This document shows, piece by piece, positions 24,739-34,468 of a DNA stretch of 51,673 bases. The DNA lies in assembly GCA_013373445.1 (NCBI GenBank), contig JABXHV010000091.1:1-51673 (forward strand). The letters run 5' to 3'. A model generated the notes under the pieces. The model saw only the letters and a program-made list of their open reading frames with translations. It was not told where the DNA came from and made no database searches. Numbering within the stretch: the stretch's first letter is position 1; the number at the start of each line of letters is the position of its first letter. Origin of the DNA: Paracoccaceae bacterium. GTDB taxonomy: Bacteria > Pseudomonadota > Alphaproteobacteria > Rhizobiales > Stappiaceae. Made by a program: the position numbers and the translations under genes.

Positions 24739-25512
24739 TTACTTCATTGTTTTCAGGCGTGATTCGATTTGACGGTCGCACGTCCCGCCTGGCTTGCGGA
24801 CAACTTCCTCACCAACGAAATCCAGGATTTCGCGACGGGTGTCACGCATGGTTTCCACCGACGTACCAGGCTGAAGCCATTGAAGGACCGCATAGTCACC
24901 GCCAGCGGAGGTGAAAAAGGCGATGGGCTTGCCATCTTCGAGGATCCCGAGCCGGCCGACGCGAACTTCTTCGGTGGTGATCTTGCGGGATTTGCCGTCG
25001 ACAGTGATGGCGGAGTTGGTGATCCGCAGCTTCTTCAGCGATGACGATGCCGTGCCATTCCAGCTTCCAATCAACCTGGATGCCTTGCCCTCAACGGAAA
25101 GGCAGGACTTCTGGAAATTCGGGATCGAAAGACGCTTGGCCGAAACGGTGACTGGTTCTTCGCCCTTTTTCGCAACGGTGTAGTCCATTGTCGTGTCGCT
25201 GGTGCGATAGACGCGGATACCGGCTGGCGTGTAGCCGGACGTTCCGATTGTGCGGGTGAAATAGTCAAATTGATTGGCATCATTGGTGCCTGCGCGGCGA
25301 TAGAGCCAATGGCGTGGCAACCCACCTTCGAAGAGCATCCAGTCACTTGCAACCAGACCCTGTGGGCCACTTCCTGTGTTAAGTTGCCAGACGCCCGTGT
25401 GGAAGGGGCTTTCCGCGTTGGCGCTGGCGCTCAGGCCGATGACACCGGCGGCCAATACCGCAGTGAGCGAGAACGCCTTCTTCAGGAGTTTGCCGAGTGA
25501 TTGCTTCCGCAT
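24739..25512 (-). CDS. Exported protein of unknown function
   Basis: A 257-residue protein with an N-terminal signal peptide (basic MRKQSLGKLLKKAF, hydrophobic core, ASANAES cleavage region). The mature part (about 225 residues) is mostly beta-strand with two cysteines (QKSCLSV and GGTCDRQ). I do not recognise the family. The 147 bases between its stop and the Bax1 start carry the Bax1 promoter and no gene. Confidence 0.7.
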   Translation of the reverse strand: MRKQSLGKLLKKAFSLTAVLAAGVIGLSASANAESPFHTGVWQLNTGSGPQGLVASDWMLFEGGLPRHWLYRRAGTNDANQFDYFTRTIGTSGYTPAGIRVYRTSDTTMDYTVAKKGEEPVTVSAKRLSIPNFQKSCLSVEGKASRLIGSWNGTASSSLKKLRITNSAITVDGKSRKITTEEVRVGRLGILEDGKPIAFFTSAGGDYAVLQWLQPGTSVETMRDTRREILDFVGEEVVRKPGGTCDRQIESRLKTMK

Positions 25513-25696
25513 GGCGCTGCCTCATTGTCTTGGAGTTTTCTTTATCGTTAGGCTTGATGCCCTAACGATGCAAGTTTTGATCCCTTTATAGCCGGAATTC
25601 ATGAGTCATTTCTAGACCTTGGCGCCTACCAAGCCCTGTTTTTATCCGCTACGTCAAATCGGGTCTCAAAAGTTGAGGCTGACATTTCCATGCCAT

Positions 25697-28264
25697 CTAC
25701 AGGTTGCGGAGTACAGGGGCGGGTTTTTCACCCAGAACGCGCCATGTCCCCAAAAGCCCGAAACCAACGGTCAAGACGAGCGCAATGAGTGCCGCCGCGA
25801 TGGCTGTTACTGGGAGGAATGTGAAATTGCCACCCATGACCTGTGTGACGACAAACCAGCTCGCCAATCCGCCTGCCACGAGCGAGAAGAGCGCCGTGGT
25901 AAGGCCCAGTAGCGCGTATTCAAGCGCATAGGTCTGGATCAGCCTACGCCGGGTCGCGCCAAGTGATTTGAGGATCACGGCGTCATAGATTCGGTGGCGA
26001 TGCCCCGCGGCCAACGCGCCTGCGAGAACCAGAATACTCGAGATGAGCGTGATCGAGGAGGCGCCGCGAATGGCCCACGCCAATTGGGCAACGAGGTTGT
26101 TGACCTGATCAATGGCTTCCTTAACCCGTATTGAGGTGATTGTCGGAAAGGCGGTCGAGACGCGCTTCAAGACACCGAGTTCTTTTTCGACGGGGACATT
26201 TTCATCCCAGCCAAGTGTCATCAAGTTGGCATGGGGTGCGCCTGCGAATGTGTTGGGCGAGAAGACCAATATAAAATTGATGGCCAGTGTCTCCCACTCG
26301 ACGTTTCGCGTGTTGGCGATTGTGGCGGTGATTTCACGTCCCAGGACGTTGACCGTGAGTGTATCACCTACCTCAAGATCGAGTTCGCGGGCTGTTTCAT
26401 CCTCGATAGAGACAAGCGGGTCTCCCTCGTAGTCAGACGCCCACCAGGTTCCGCGTTCGAGTTTGGAGTTTTCGGGTTTGCTGGCTTCATAGGTGATGCC
26501 ACGGTCACCGCGCAGAACCCATGAAGAGTATCCTGATTTTTGATAGGTCGCCGTCGGGATGCCCTTGAGGGCAGTGATCCGGCCACGCAGCATTGGAACG
26601 CTCTCAATCTTGGCATCCGGAGCGTCGGCCTTGATCTGTGTGATCAGGGCGTCTTTTTCACCTGATTGGACATCGATAAAGAAAAAGCTCGGTGCCTTGT
26701 CGGCGATGGTCGAGTTGAGTTCATTGCGCAAATTTCCGTCGATCAAGGCAAGGGCGACGAGGAGGGACAAGCCAAGCCCCAGAGACAGCACAACTGACGG
26801 CGTCAGGGCGCCCGGGCGGTGAATGTTGGCGATCGCCATGCGTAGTTCGGTGGAACGCACGGCCGGACTGCGACGGGCCAGCGACATGATCAGTCTTGAT
26901 ACGATGGTCAACAGGGCAAAAGCTGCCGCGGACGAGCCGATGTAGATCAGCGCAATTCTTTTGTCGAAGGACAGTGACACGGCCAGAACCACAAGCGTGC
27001 TGACAAGAACAACGGTAGCGACGATGTAGCGTTTGCGTGGCAGGTCTTTGCCTGTGTTGACGAGATCACGAAACAGCGCCGTGGCCGGGATGTCGTGGGC
27101 GCGGCCTAGCGGCCAAACAGCAAATGTCAGCGCGGTCAGGACGCCGTAGAGCGCAGAGAGAGCCAATTCGCTCGGGAACACGTTTGTCTGCAGTTCGATT
27201 GGCAGAACGCCTTGTAGAGCCGCACCGGCAAGAAAGGGAATGATTGCGCCGCCGATCAGGCCGATGACAATGCCAATGGCGGCGATGACCAGCATTTGAA
27301 CCAGGTAAATCTTGAAGGCGAATGCGCCGGTCGCTCCGAGAGACTTGAAGCTGGCAATGACGTCGCGTTTCGTATCAAGATAGGCGCGTACCGCATTGGC
27401 GACCCCAACGCCGCCGATGACCAGCGCGGTCAAACCGACGAGCGTCAGGAATTGAGCAAAGCGGTCGATGTTGCGCTTCAGGCCTGGCGCTGCATTTGCA
27501 CGCGACCGGATCCGCCAGCCTGCATCGGGAAATTCTGCCTTTGCAGCTTCGATAACAGCTTCAAGTTCCGCCTCACTTGGATTGGCGCCCAGCCGAACGC
27601 GGGTGTGATACTGGATAAGGCTGCCGGGCTGAACGAGGCCTGTCGGCGCAAGAGCGGCCTTTTCGACCATAACACGAGGCCCAAGCTCCAATCCGGAAGC
27701 CAATTTGTCCGGCTCGCGGGCGATTACACCCGTAATTTCAAAGCGGCCTCGACCGAGCTGGATTGTGTCGCCAAGCTGAAGATTGAGCCGCGACAGAAGT
27801 GTCTGGTCGACAACGGCGCCAGCCATGTCGCCGGTGTTGCGCAGGTGACTTTTCAGATCTCCGGAGGTCTGAAGTTCGAGTGATCCGACCAAGGGGTAGG
27901 CATCGTCGATCGCTTTCACCTCAACCAGTGTCTGGTCGTTGCCATCATCGGTACGCGCGATTGCCCGCATTGTCAGAATTTCAGAGGTCTGGCCAAGCGT
28001 TGTGATCCAGTCGCGCTGCTCGTCTGTGAGCTGCTGGTGGCGTAGTGTGAAGGCGATGTCGCCGCCCAGGATAGACTGGCCTTCCGCAACGATGCCTTCG
28101 GTCAAGGCTCTTGAGACAGAAGAGACGCCGGAAATCGCGCATACGCCAAGGGCGATGCAGGCGATGAAAATGTAAAAGCCACGCAGTCCACCGCGCAGCT
28201 CACGAAAGGCAAAGCGGGTCGCAAGGGCCCAACCTGCCGGGTTGATTGGCCCCAGAGAACTCAT
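25697..28264 (-). CDS. ABC transporter permease, FtsX/YbbP type
   Basis: An 855-residue inner-membrane protein with two FtsX (MacB-like) permease domains, YbbP type: TM1 at residues about 25-45, a periplasmic domain, three TM segments around 260-350, further central TM segments, a second periplasmic domain, and three C-terminal TM segments. Conserved cores include GSLGATRRRLIQTYALEYALLG-like stretches. With YbbA it forms a mechanotransmission-type ABC complex whose substrate is not clear; in E. coli ybbAP is adjacent to tesA, as here. Its ATG overlaps the ybbA stop by four bases. Confidence 0.9.
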   Translation of the reverse strand: MSSLGPINPAGWALATRFAFRELRGGLRGFYIFIACIALGVCAISGVSSVSRALTEGIVAEGQSILGGDIAFTLRHQQLTDEQRDWITTLGQTSEILTMRAIARTDDGNDQTLVEVKAIDDAYPLVGSLELQTSGDLKSHLRNTGDMAGAVVDQTLLSRLNLQLGDTIQLGRGRFEITGVIAREPDKLASGLELGPRVMVEKAALAPTGLVQPGSLIQYHTRVRLGANPSEAELEAVIEAAKAEFPDAGWRIRSRANAAPGLKRNIDRFAQFLTLVGLTALVIGGVGVANAVRAYLDTKRDVIASFKSLGATGAFAFKIYLVQMLVIAAIGIVIGLIGGAIIPFLAGAALQGVLPIELQTNVFPSELALSALYGVLTALTFAVWPLGRAHDIPATALFRDLVNTGKDLPRKRYIVATVVLVSTLVVLAVSLSFDKRIALIYIGSSAAAFALLTIVSRLIMSLARRSPAVRSTELRMAIANIHRPGALTPSVVLSLGLGLSLLVALALIDGNLRNELNSTIADKAPSFFFIDVQSGEKDALITQIKADAPDAKIESVPMLRGRITALKGIPTATYQKSGYSSWVLRGDRGITYEASKPENSKLERGTWWASDYEGDPLVSIEDETARELDLEVGDTLTVNVLGREITATIANTRNVEWETLAINFILVFSPNTFAGAPHANLMTLGWDENVPVEKELGVLKRVSTAFPTITSIRVKEAIDQVNNLVAQLAWAIRGASSITLISSILVLAGALAAGHRHRIYDAVILKSLGATRRRLIQTYALEYALLGLTTALFSLVAGGLASWFVVTQVMGGNFTFLPVTAIAAALIALVLTVGFGLLGTWRVLGEKPAPVLRNL

Positions 28265-29010
28265 GCACTGACCTCGTCGAGACCGTTCTTGCCTAAGACT
28301 TCCCGCGCAAGCTCGCTGTCGTGAGCCGGGAAGTGAGATTCGATGATTTCACCGGATCGCATGTGAATGGTTTGAGCGCACAGGTTCGCCAGTTCAGGAT
28401 CATGGGTCACCAAAACGAGCGTCGTTTCGTGCATCTTGTTGGCATCGAACATCAGCTTGATGATCTGCTTTCCGGTGTCGGCATCCAGATTTCCGGTGGG
28501 CTCATCGGCGATCAGTATCTTGGGCCGTGTCACCAATGCGCGCGCAATGGCAACACGTTGCTGCTCGCCGCCAGACATTTGTGATGGGTAATGGTTCAAA
28601 CGATGACCGAGATTGACGGATTCCAATTCGGCCCGTGCCTTCTGGAAAGCGTCCTTGTCTCCCGCCAGTTCCAAGGGCACTGCCACGTTTTCCAGAGCGG
28701 TCATGTTGGGAATGAGATGGAATGATTGAAAGATGATGCCGATGTTTTCGCCGCGAAATTTGGCCAAATCATCTTCGGACATCACGGACAAGTCAGACCC
28801 GGAGATCTTGACCTCGCCGCTGTCTGCACGCTCCAGACCTGCCAGCACCATCAGCAGGGTTGATTTGCCCGAACCGGACGGGCCGACCAGGCCGACGGAC
28901 GTGCGAAAGGGAATTGAGAGGTCAATCCCTTGCAGGATATGAACTTTCCCGGCGCCTTCACCCAGCGAAAGATGGACATTTTTGAGCGAAACGGCGTCTG
29001 TGACTGTCAT
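28261..29010 (-). CDS. ABC transporter ATP-binding protein, YbbA/LolD type
   Basis: The ATPase partner of the FtsX-like permease, 249 residues. Walker A VGPSGSGKST, signature [15 protein letters not shown] and Walker B ILIADEPTGNLDADT mark it as a LolD/YbbA family ATPase. I use the ATG at 29010 (MTVTDAVSL), not the ATG at 29106 whose extra 32 residues would cross the palindrome at 29087-29109. It is divergent from the TesA-like gene. Confidence 0.9.
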   Translation of the reverse strand: MTVTDAVSLKNVHLSLGEGAGKVHILQGIDLSIPFRTSVGLVGPSGSGKSTLLMVLAGLERADSGEVKISGSDLSVMSEDDLAKFRGENIGIIFQSFHLIPNMTALENVAVPLELAGDKDAFQKARAELESVNLGHRLNHYPSQMSGGEQQRVAIARALVTRPKILIADEPTGNLDADTGKQIIKLMFDANKMHETTLVLVTHDPELANLCAQTIHMRSGEIIESHFPAHDSELAREVLGKNGLDEVSA

Positions 29011-29086
29011 TGGTGACTTGGACCTTACTCGTTTGGGCGCTGAAAAGGGGCGTGGGTGAAAAGCTGCCTGTTTGCAATCAATGCGT

Positions 29087-29109
29087 ATTATGACCATATG
29101 GGTCATAAT
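29087..29109. promoter_or_regulatory. Perfect 9-bp inverted repeat in the ybbA/tesA divergent region
   Basis: ATTATGACC (29087-29095) and GGTCATAAT (29101-29109) pair without mismatch around ATATG. It lies 77 bases before the ybbA start and 34 before the tesA start, in reach of both promoters. It looks like an operator for a dimeric regulator, for example of MarR or TetR type. No such regulator gene is adjacent, so the factor is unknown. Confidence 0.6.
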
Positions 29110-29142
29110 TCATGCGCGTCCAGATCCTTGAAGGGCTGAAAA

Positions 29143-29817
29143 TTGCATCAGACTGTATTGCGAGCCATTGTCGAGCTTAGACGGAAGCTTGTTCACACAG
29201 GCTTTCTGGCTTTTGCAGCGCTATGCGTTCTGCCCATTTCAAGCGGATCGGCGGAGCCCCTGAAACTGGTGGTTTTCGGCGACAGCCTGACGGCCGGGTA
29301 CCAACTTGAAGAGGGCGGAGCGTTTCCCAGCCAGTTGTCGGATGCCTTGAAAGAGCGCGGTTTCGATGTCGAGGTGGTGAATGCGAGCGTTTCAGGGGAC
29401 ACGACGTCCGCCGGTCTGGCCCGTCTTGATTGGTCCATCGGTGAGGACACAGATGCGGTCATTGTTGAACTGGGTGCCAACGATATGTTGCGTGGCATTC
29501 CACCTGCACGCACCCGTGAAAATCTCGACGCCATCGTTGCACGACTGAAGGAGCGCGATATTCCCGTGCTGGTCGCGGGAATGATGGCGCAGCGAAATCT
29601 GGGCGATCAATTTGCTGCCGAGTTTGACGGGATCTTTGAAGACGTTGCAGGCACTTATGATGCGCTCTATTATCCGTTCTTTCTGGAAGGCATCGCCTTC
29701 GACCCCAAGCTTAACTTGAACGACGGTATGCATCCGAACGCGGAAGGTGTTTCCGTGATTGTCCGGAATATGTTACCGACGGTCGAACAGCTTTTGGCCC
29801 GTGCCGGGTCGTCCTGA
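29143..29817 (+). CDS. Arylesterase, SGNH/GDSL family (TesA-like)
   Basis: A 224-residue periplasmic esterase or thioesterase. A signal peptide (residues about 1-37, ending SSGSAEP) leads into the SGNH fold: block I VVFGDSLT (Ser48), block III LGANDML, and block V DGMHPNAEG (Asp and His). The start is TTG 29143, preceded by GAAGGG seven bases upstream; no in-frame ATG lies closer to the signal peptide. The divergent pairing with ybbA-ybbP is the same gene neighbourhood as tesA in Enterobacteria. Confidence 0.88.
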   Translation: MHQTVLRAIVELRRKLVHTGFLAFAALCVLPISSGSAEPLKLVVFGDSLTAGYQLEEGGAFPSQLSDALKERGFDVEVVNASVSGDTTSAGLARLDWSIGEDTDAVIVELGANDMLRGIPPARTRENLDAIVARLKERDIPVLVAGMMAQRNLGDQFAAEFDGIFEDVAGTYDALYYPFFLEGIAFDPKLNLNDGMHPNAEGVSVIVRNMLPTVEQLLARAGSS

Positions 29818-29860
29818 CCCTTCGGCCATTCCCGAGTGAAAATATCTGCAAGGATCCAAT

Positions 29861-30913
29861 ATGGACTATCGACGCCTTGGTCGTACCGACCTGAATGTGA
29901 GCTCCCTGAGCCTTGGAACCATGACCTTTGGTGAGCAAAACACCGAAGCTGAAGGCTTTGCCCAGATGGATCTGGCACTCGATCGCGGTGTGAACCTGTT
30001 TGACGCTGCCGAACTGTATCCAATTCCACCGCGGCCAGAGACCCAGGGACGCACAGAACGCATCCTTGGCAACTGGTTCAAGGAACGTGGTACGCGTGAC
30101 AAGGTTGTTCTGGCGACCAAGGTCGTTGGTCGCACCGACAGCACCTACTTCCGTGAAGACGGTTCTGAGGGCCGGTTGAACCGGGCCCAGATCGAGGAAG
30201 CGGTCAATCGCAGTCTGAAAAACCTTCAGACCGATTACATTGATTTGTACCAGGTGCATTGGCCTGATCGCAGAACACCAGGCTTTGGGACCAATCCGAC
30301 CCGCTGGAAAGAGCCTGAAATTGCTAGCGATGAAACATCGATTGAAGAGAGTCTCGAAGTTTTCGGCGATCTGGTCAAAGCCGGCAAAATCCGTCATCTC
30401 GGCCTGTCGAATGAATCAGCCTGGGGAACGATGACCTATCTGAAGGCATCTGAGATGAAGTCTCTGCCTCGGGTGGTCTCGATTCAAAATGCTTATTCCC
30501 TTGTCAACCGGACCTATGAAACGGCTCTGGCAGAAGTAACTCAGCGCGAAGACGTCGGCCTCCTGGCTTATTCGGCTCTGGCGCAGGGTTATCTGTCGGG
30601 CAAATATCAAAATGGTGCTCTGCCGAAAGGCTCGCGCAAGGAGTTGTTCAATCGCTTGCAACGCTATGAAGTTGCTGGTGCGGATGCAGCGATCTCTGCC
30701 TATGTGGATCTTGCCAAGGACGCTGGGCTTGATCCATCCCAAATGGCGCTTGCCTTTGCCAACAGTCGCAGTTTCATGACATCGGTGATTTTGGGTGCAA
30801 CCCGGATGGAACAGCTGGAAGCGGATCTGGATGTTGCCGATTTGGTCTTGTCCGACGATGTCCTGGAGAAGATCGATCATCTTCACCAGCTGCATGGCAA
30901 CCCTTGCCCTTAA
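29861..30913 (+). CDS. NADP(H)-dependent aldo/keto reductase (Tas-like)
   Basis: A 350-residue cytoplasmic oxidoreductase of the aldo/keto reductase superfamily. The catalytic tetrad is visible: Asp and Tyr in FDAAELYP, Lys in ATKVVGR and His in YQVHWPD. The start MDYRRLGRTDLNVSSLSLGT and the insertion with PIPPRPETQGRTE resemble E. coli Tas and YajO-type enzymes. The physiological substrate is unknown. AAGGATC lies before the ATG; a strong terminator follows. Confidence 0.9.
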   Translation: MDYRRLGRTDLNVSSLSLGTMTFGEQNTEAEGFAQMDLALDRGVNLFDAAELYPIPPRPETQGRTERILGNWFKERGTRDKVVLATKVVGRTDSTYFREDGSEGRLNRAQIEEAVNRSLKNLQTDYIDLYQVHWPDRRTPGFGTNPTRWKEPEIASDETSIEESLEVFGDLVKAGKIRHLGLSNESAWGTMTYLKASEMKSLPRVVSIQNAYSLVNRTYETALAEVTQREDVGLLAYSALAQGYLSGKYQNGALPKGSRKELFNRLQRYEVAGADAAISAYVDLAKDAGLDPSQMALAFANSRSFMTSVILGATRMEQLEADLDVADLVLSDDVLEKIDHLHQLHGNPCP

Positions 30914-30970
30914 GTCCAGAACACTAGTTTAAGGCACCGGCTTTGTGGGCCGGGTCAGCCGTTCATACCG

Positions 30971-31006
30971 AGACCTCGTGGGATCGAAATTCCACGGGGT
31001 CTTTTT
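30971..31006 (+). terminator. Intrinsic terminator after the aldo/keto reductase
   Basis: AGACCTCGTGG pairs with CCACGGGGTCT (one G-T pair) around a loop of about ten bases, followed by TTTTTGT. The remaining 175 bases to the next gene are AT-rich (31077-31130 especially) and probably hold its promoter; no gene is seen there. Confidence 0.85.
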
Positions 31007-31180
31007 GTATTTTCATGAGAATCACCGCGCCGAAGATCGTGATTCGGAAACCCGTATGTCGATCAAATGACGAGGATTTTTGAATTTTCCTTCGTAAAAT
31101 CAATAAATTGAAATTTTTCTTGCACTTGCGAAGAAGTTGCTTCCAGATAATTGAAGTCCAACCAGTCAGGGGGTCTGAAA

Positions 31181-31717
31181 ATGCCGCGACTGTTCACTGG
31201 CCTTGAGATTCCGGCCCAAACCGGTCTCATGCTGTCCATGCTCCGGGGAGGCCTTCGGGGCGCTCGTTGGATCGATCCTGAAAACTATCACATCACCTTG
31301 CGGTTTATCGGCGACATCGATGATCGAACCGCCGACGAAGTCGCAAATTCGCTTGATTGGGTGCGTCGCAGCCCGATTATGATCCATCTCAATGGCCTCG
31401 GATCCTTTGGCAATGGCAAGCCACATTGTGTGTTGGCCAAGATCAACCTGTCGAGTGAACTGGCCGAATTGCAGGCCGAACAGGAGCGGATCTTTCAAAA
31501 GATCGGGCTGCCCTGTGAACGACGGAAATATCTTCCGCATGTCACGCTGGCGCGCTGCCGCACGTCGAGCAATGCGGATGTTGCGCGATGGCTTGCCGAG
31601 AGGGGTGACTTTCAGGCTTTGCCCTTTGTTGCCGGACGTTTCGTGCTTTTTTCAGCCAAGGCCAGCGTCGGCGGCGGACCTTATCTGGTTGAGGAGGCTT
31701 ATCCTCTGGCAGCGTGA
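31181..31717 (+). CDS. thpR: RNA 2',3'-cyclic phosphodiesterase (2'-5' RNA ligase family)
   Basis: A 178-residue 2H phosphoesterase, the family that opens 2',3'-cyclic phosphates on RNA and was first described as a 2'-5' RNA ligase. The two catalytic motifs are His37-Ile-Thr39 (YHITLRF) and His120-Val-Thr122 (LPHVTLARC). Start and length fit the family (PRLFTGLEIP). AGGGGG lies about 12 bases before the ATG. It stands alone, converging with the glycosyltransferase gene. Confidence 0.92.
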   Translation: MPRLFTGLEIPAQTGLMLSMLRGGLRGARWIDPENYHITLRFIGDIDDRTADEVANSLDWVRRSPIMIHLNGLGSFGNGKPHCVLAKINLSSELAELQAEQERIFQKIGLPCERRKYLPHVTLARCRTSSNADVARWLAERGDFQALPFVAGRFVLFSAKASVGGGPYLVEEAYPLAA

Positions 31718-31743
31718 GGGTGAGCGGATGTCCGGAGACCCAA

Positions 31744-32916
31744 TTAGCTGCAAAGCTTGTCGTAGACTGCCAGAGTTTCTGCGCACATTTTCTCAATGGA
31801 AAAATGCGCGGTCGCATGGGCTTGGGCACGTTTGATCAGCTCGTCCCGTTCGCCGGTGTCCATGGCAAAGACTTCGCGAATGGCGTTTGCCAACGCCTTC
31901 GGATCGCCCGGAGGCACTCGCCAACCGGTGCGTTCTTCATCGCTGACTTCCGGCGGGGCAAGAACTGTTTCAGGAACCGCGCCCAGATCTGAAACGATCA
32001 CCGGAACACAAGCAGCCTGAGCTTCAACAGCAGCTCTGCCGAAGGCCTCTGGCTGGATCGAGGCAACCACGGACACATCGGCCAATGCCATGGCGGCGCC
32101 GACATCGTCGCAATGTCCGACGAGCCGCACACGATTTTCCAGACCGTTTGCATTGATACGGGTTTTCAGTTCCTCAACATAGGCTGCCCGCCCCTGGGCA
32201 TCGCCAGCCAGAATAGCGATCGTTTCCGTGTCGCCGCTTTGGGCGAGTTCAGCCAGGGCATCGATGATCACGGAGTGACCCTTCCAGCTGGTCACACGGG
32301 CGATGTTCAAAAGCACCCGGTCCGTATTTTTCAGTCCCCAGGCCGTCGCCAGTGCAGTCCTCCGGTCTTCAGTCACTGAAGCTGGAGCCAGCTTGGATAT
32401 GTCGGAGCCGCGGTGGATGACCGTGATGTTGCCCTTGGCAAACGGACTGCGGCTTTCGATCTGGCTGGCGGTGTAGTGGGAGTTGGCAATCACCGTATCC
32501 GCGCGCGCCATCACGGAGTTATAAAGTGCCTTGATCGCAGACTTTTGGCTGTAGAATCCGTGATAGGTGGTGACGAAGGGGATTTTTTCGCGGCGTGCTG
32601 CAATCAGGCAGGACCAGGCTGGCGCGCGGCTTCTGGCGTGTATCAGATCAACCTTGTGGGTGCGGATGATTTTTTGCAGCCTGGCGGCATTCTTCCAGAT
32701 CGTCAGCGGGTTCTTGGATTTCACGGGTAGCGTGATGTGCGCCGCGCCAATGGCCTCGAGTTCGTCCACAAGACGACCGCCTTCGCTGACCACCAAGGCT
32801 GTACCACCGCTCTTAACGAGGGCCTGCGCAATGTCGACCGTGGTGCGCTCTGCACCGCCAGTGTTCAGATCAGGGATCACCTGAAGAACAACAGGTTTAT
32901 GGGTGGGATTGCTCAC
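31744..32916 (-). CDS. Glycosyltransferase family 4
   Basis: A 390-residue GT-B glycosyltransferase. The N-terminal acceptor domain has the loop NTGGAERTTVDIAQAL. The C-terminal donor domain carries the GT4 E-x7-E motif (EAFGRAAVEAQ) with the following PVIVSDLGAVPE. No signal peptide or membrane span, so it probably works at the inner face of the membrane on a lipid-linked or LPS-core acceptor. No other polysaccharide genes surround it, and the sugar is unknown. Confidence 0.88.
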   Translation of the reverse strand: MSNPTHKPVVLQVIPDLNTGGAERTTVDIAQALVKSGGTALVVSEGGRLVDELEAIGAAHITLPVKSKNPLTIWKNAARLQKIIRTHKVDLIHARSRAPAWSCLIAARREKIPFVTTYHGFYSQKSAIKALYNSVMARADTVIANSHYTASQIESRSPFAKGNITVIHRGSDISKLAPASVTEDRRTALATAWGLKNTDRVLLNIARVTSWKGHSVIIDALAELAQSGDTETIAILAGDAQGRAAYVEELKTRINANGLENRVRLVGHCDDVGAAMALADVSVVASIQPEAFGRAAVEAQAACVPVIVSDLGAVPETVLAPPEVSDEERTGWRVPPGDPKALANAIREVFAMDTGERDELIKRAQAHATAHFSIEKMCAETLAVYDKLCS

Positions 32917-33005
32917 GCTTTGCTCCGGCCTCTGGACTTCTCATTTGCGGCGGTTTGTGCCAAACGAGATCGTGTATAGGACAGTGGAGCCGCCTGAGCC
33001 ATAGG

Positions 33006-33803
33006 ATGAATGAGCTGAATCCCGATTTTGTTGACGTTGGCCGGGGCGCTGCGCAGCGCCGTATTGCCGTTGTTCACGCCGCTGGGGCCCAGGGTGAAAC
33101 TGGCGACAGTTCCTGCGGTGTCTTCTGGTTGTCAGGCTTCAAATCCGATATGCAGGGCTCCAAGGCGCAAGCTCTTTGTGCCCATGCCCGGTCCAAGGGT
33201 TTTGCGTCGACCCGTTTCGACTATTCCGGACACGGGCTGTCATCAGGTGATTTTGAACAGGCCTGTGTCTCCGATTGGCTGGAAGAGGCGCTTTGTGTCT
33301 TCGACCGATGTTGCAAACAGCCCACTGTGATTGTCGGCTCGTCAATGGGGGGCTGGCTTGCGCTGTTGCTGGCGCTCGCACGGCGTGAAACAAGCTTGAT
33401 CAAGGGACTGGTGCTGATCGCGCCTGCGACGGATTTTACTGAAGAGTTGATGTGGAAGCATCGGTTTACTGATGAGATTCGCCAGGTCATCGAACGCGAT
33501 GGTCGCTGGCAGCAGGCGTCAGAGTATTCCGATGATCCTTATGTGATCACTCGCAAGTTGATCGAGGACGGTCGCAAGCATCTGCTGTTGGATAAGCCGC
33601 TGTTTGTCGGCTGTCCGGTGACCATTTTGCAAGGGCAGCAGGACCCGGATGTGCCCTGGCAACATGCGGTGCGCCTGAGCGAAGCGCTGCCGCGCGATGA
33701 TGTCACATTCAGCCTGATTCCGGATGGTGATCACCGGTTGTCGCGGCCGCAGGATCTGGCCTTGATGATAGACGCCGTCGACCATCACCTCGGACTTGCC
33801 TAG
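33006..33803 (+). CDS. Alpha/beta hydrolase
   Basis: A 265-residue alpha/beta hydrolase. The nucleophile elbow is GSSMGGW (Ser113), with Asp213 in GQQDPDVPW and His243 in PDGDHRLS as the other triad members. The oxyanion region GFKSDMQGSKA and the cysteine-containing early part resemble the ABHD10-like serine hydrolases, though the substrate is unknown. I start at ATG 33006 because the longer frame from 32955 has no better signal. The stop TAG overlaps the stop of the converging glycosylase gene (CTAG). Confidence 0.8.
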   Translation: MNELNPDFVDVGRGAAQRRIAVVHAAGAQGETGDSSCGVFWLSGFKSDMQGSKAQALCAHARSKGFASTRFDYSGHGLSSGDFEQACVSDWLEEALCVFDRCCKQPTVIVGSSMGGWLALLLALARRETSLIKGLVLIAPATDFTEELMWKHRFTDEIRQVIERDGRWQQASEYSDDPYVITRKLIEDGRKHLLLDKPLFVGCPVTILQGQQDPDVPWQHAVRLSEALPRDDVTFSLIPDGDHRLSRPQDLALMIDAVDHHLGLA

Positions 33804-34468
33804 AGCGGCAAGGTTTCCTTGCCCTGCTTGTGCACCTTGTACCAGGCCCAGAACAATCGGGCGGCGATGCCTCGCACCGGTGCCCAGTCGGCCGCGCGTG
33901 CGTCCAACTCCTTGATTGTTGGGCGGTCGGGCAATTCAAACGCCATTTTCACGGCAACCTGGAGCGCGAGATCGCCGCTCGGGAATACATCCGGATGGCC
34001 TGCACAAAACAACAGATAGATATCGGCGCTCCAGCGTCCGATGCCTTTTATTTCGCAAAGCCGGGCATGGGCAATGTCCGCAGGTTCATTGGCGAGCGCG
34101 CCGAGGTCCAATCCGCTGATGCAGGCGTCTGCAACGGCCCGCAATGTTCTGATCTTCGGCCGGGATTGGCCAAGGCTTGCAAGCTCCTCATCACTGCTGT
34201 CCCTGATCGCCTGCGCTGTGATACCGCCTGGGCCAAAGTGCTCCTCCAGACGTTTGAAGATGGCCGCTGCGCTGGCGACAGAGACCTGTTGGCTGGTGAT
34301 GATGTTGGCGAGGCTTGCAAAGGTCGCCGGTTTTCGGCGCAGCGGCAAAGGCCCCGCCTGCATTGCGATTGGTCGAAGGTCCGGACAGGCGCTCAGCAAA
34401 AGGTCGAGACCTTCGATCAGATCGTTCTCGCAAGCGATGAGCGAAATAGGTTTTCCGGGGCTCGTCAC
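33800..34468 (-). CDS. DNA-3-methyladenine glycosylase II-type (AlkA/HhH-GPD)
   Basis: A base-excision repair glycosylase that removes alkylated purines from DNA. The HhH motif LCEIKGIGRWSADIYLLF is followed by the catalytic Asp in PSGDLALQ. ITSQQVSVASAAAIF is the usual opening of the domain. With a GTG start at 34468 the protein has 222 residues, close to the family length. The frame is open up to a TTG at 34582 with no ATG, so the start is uncertain and could lie at GTG 34495 or TTG 34582. It is divergent from gluQ. Confidence 0.85.
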   Translation of the reverse strand: MTSPGKPISLIACENDLIEGLDLLLSACPDLRPIAMQAGPLPLRRKPATFASLANIITSQQVSVASAAAIFKRLEEHFGPGGITAQAIRDSSDEELASLGQSRPKIRTLRAVADACISGLDLGALANEPADIAHARLCEIKGIGRWSADIYLLFCAGHPDVFPSGDLALQVAVKMAFELPDRPTIKELDARAADWAPVRGIAARLFWAWYKVHKQGKETLPL

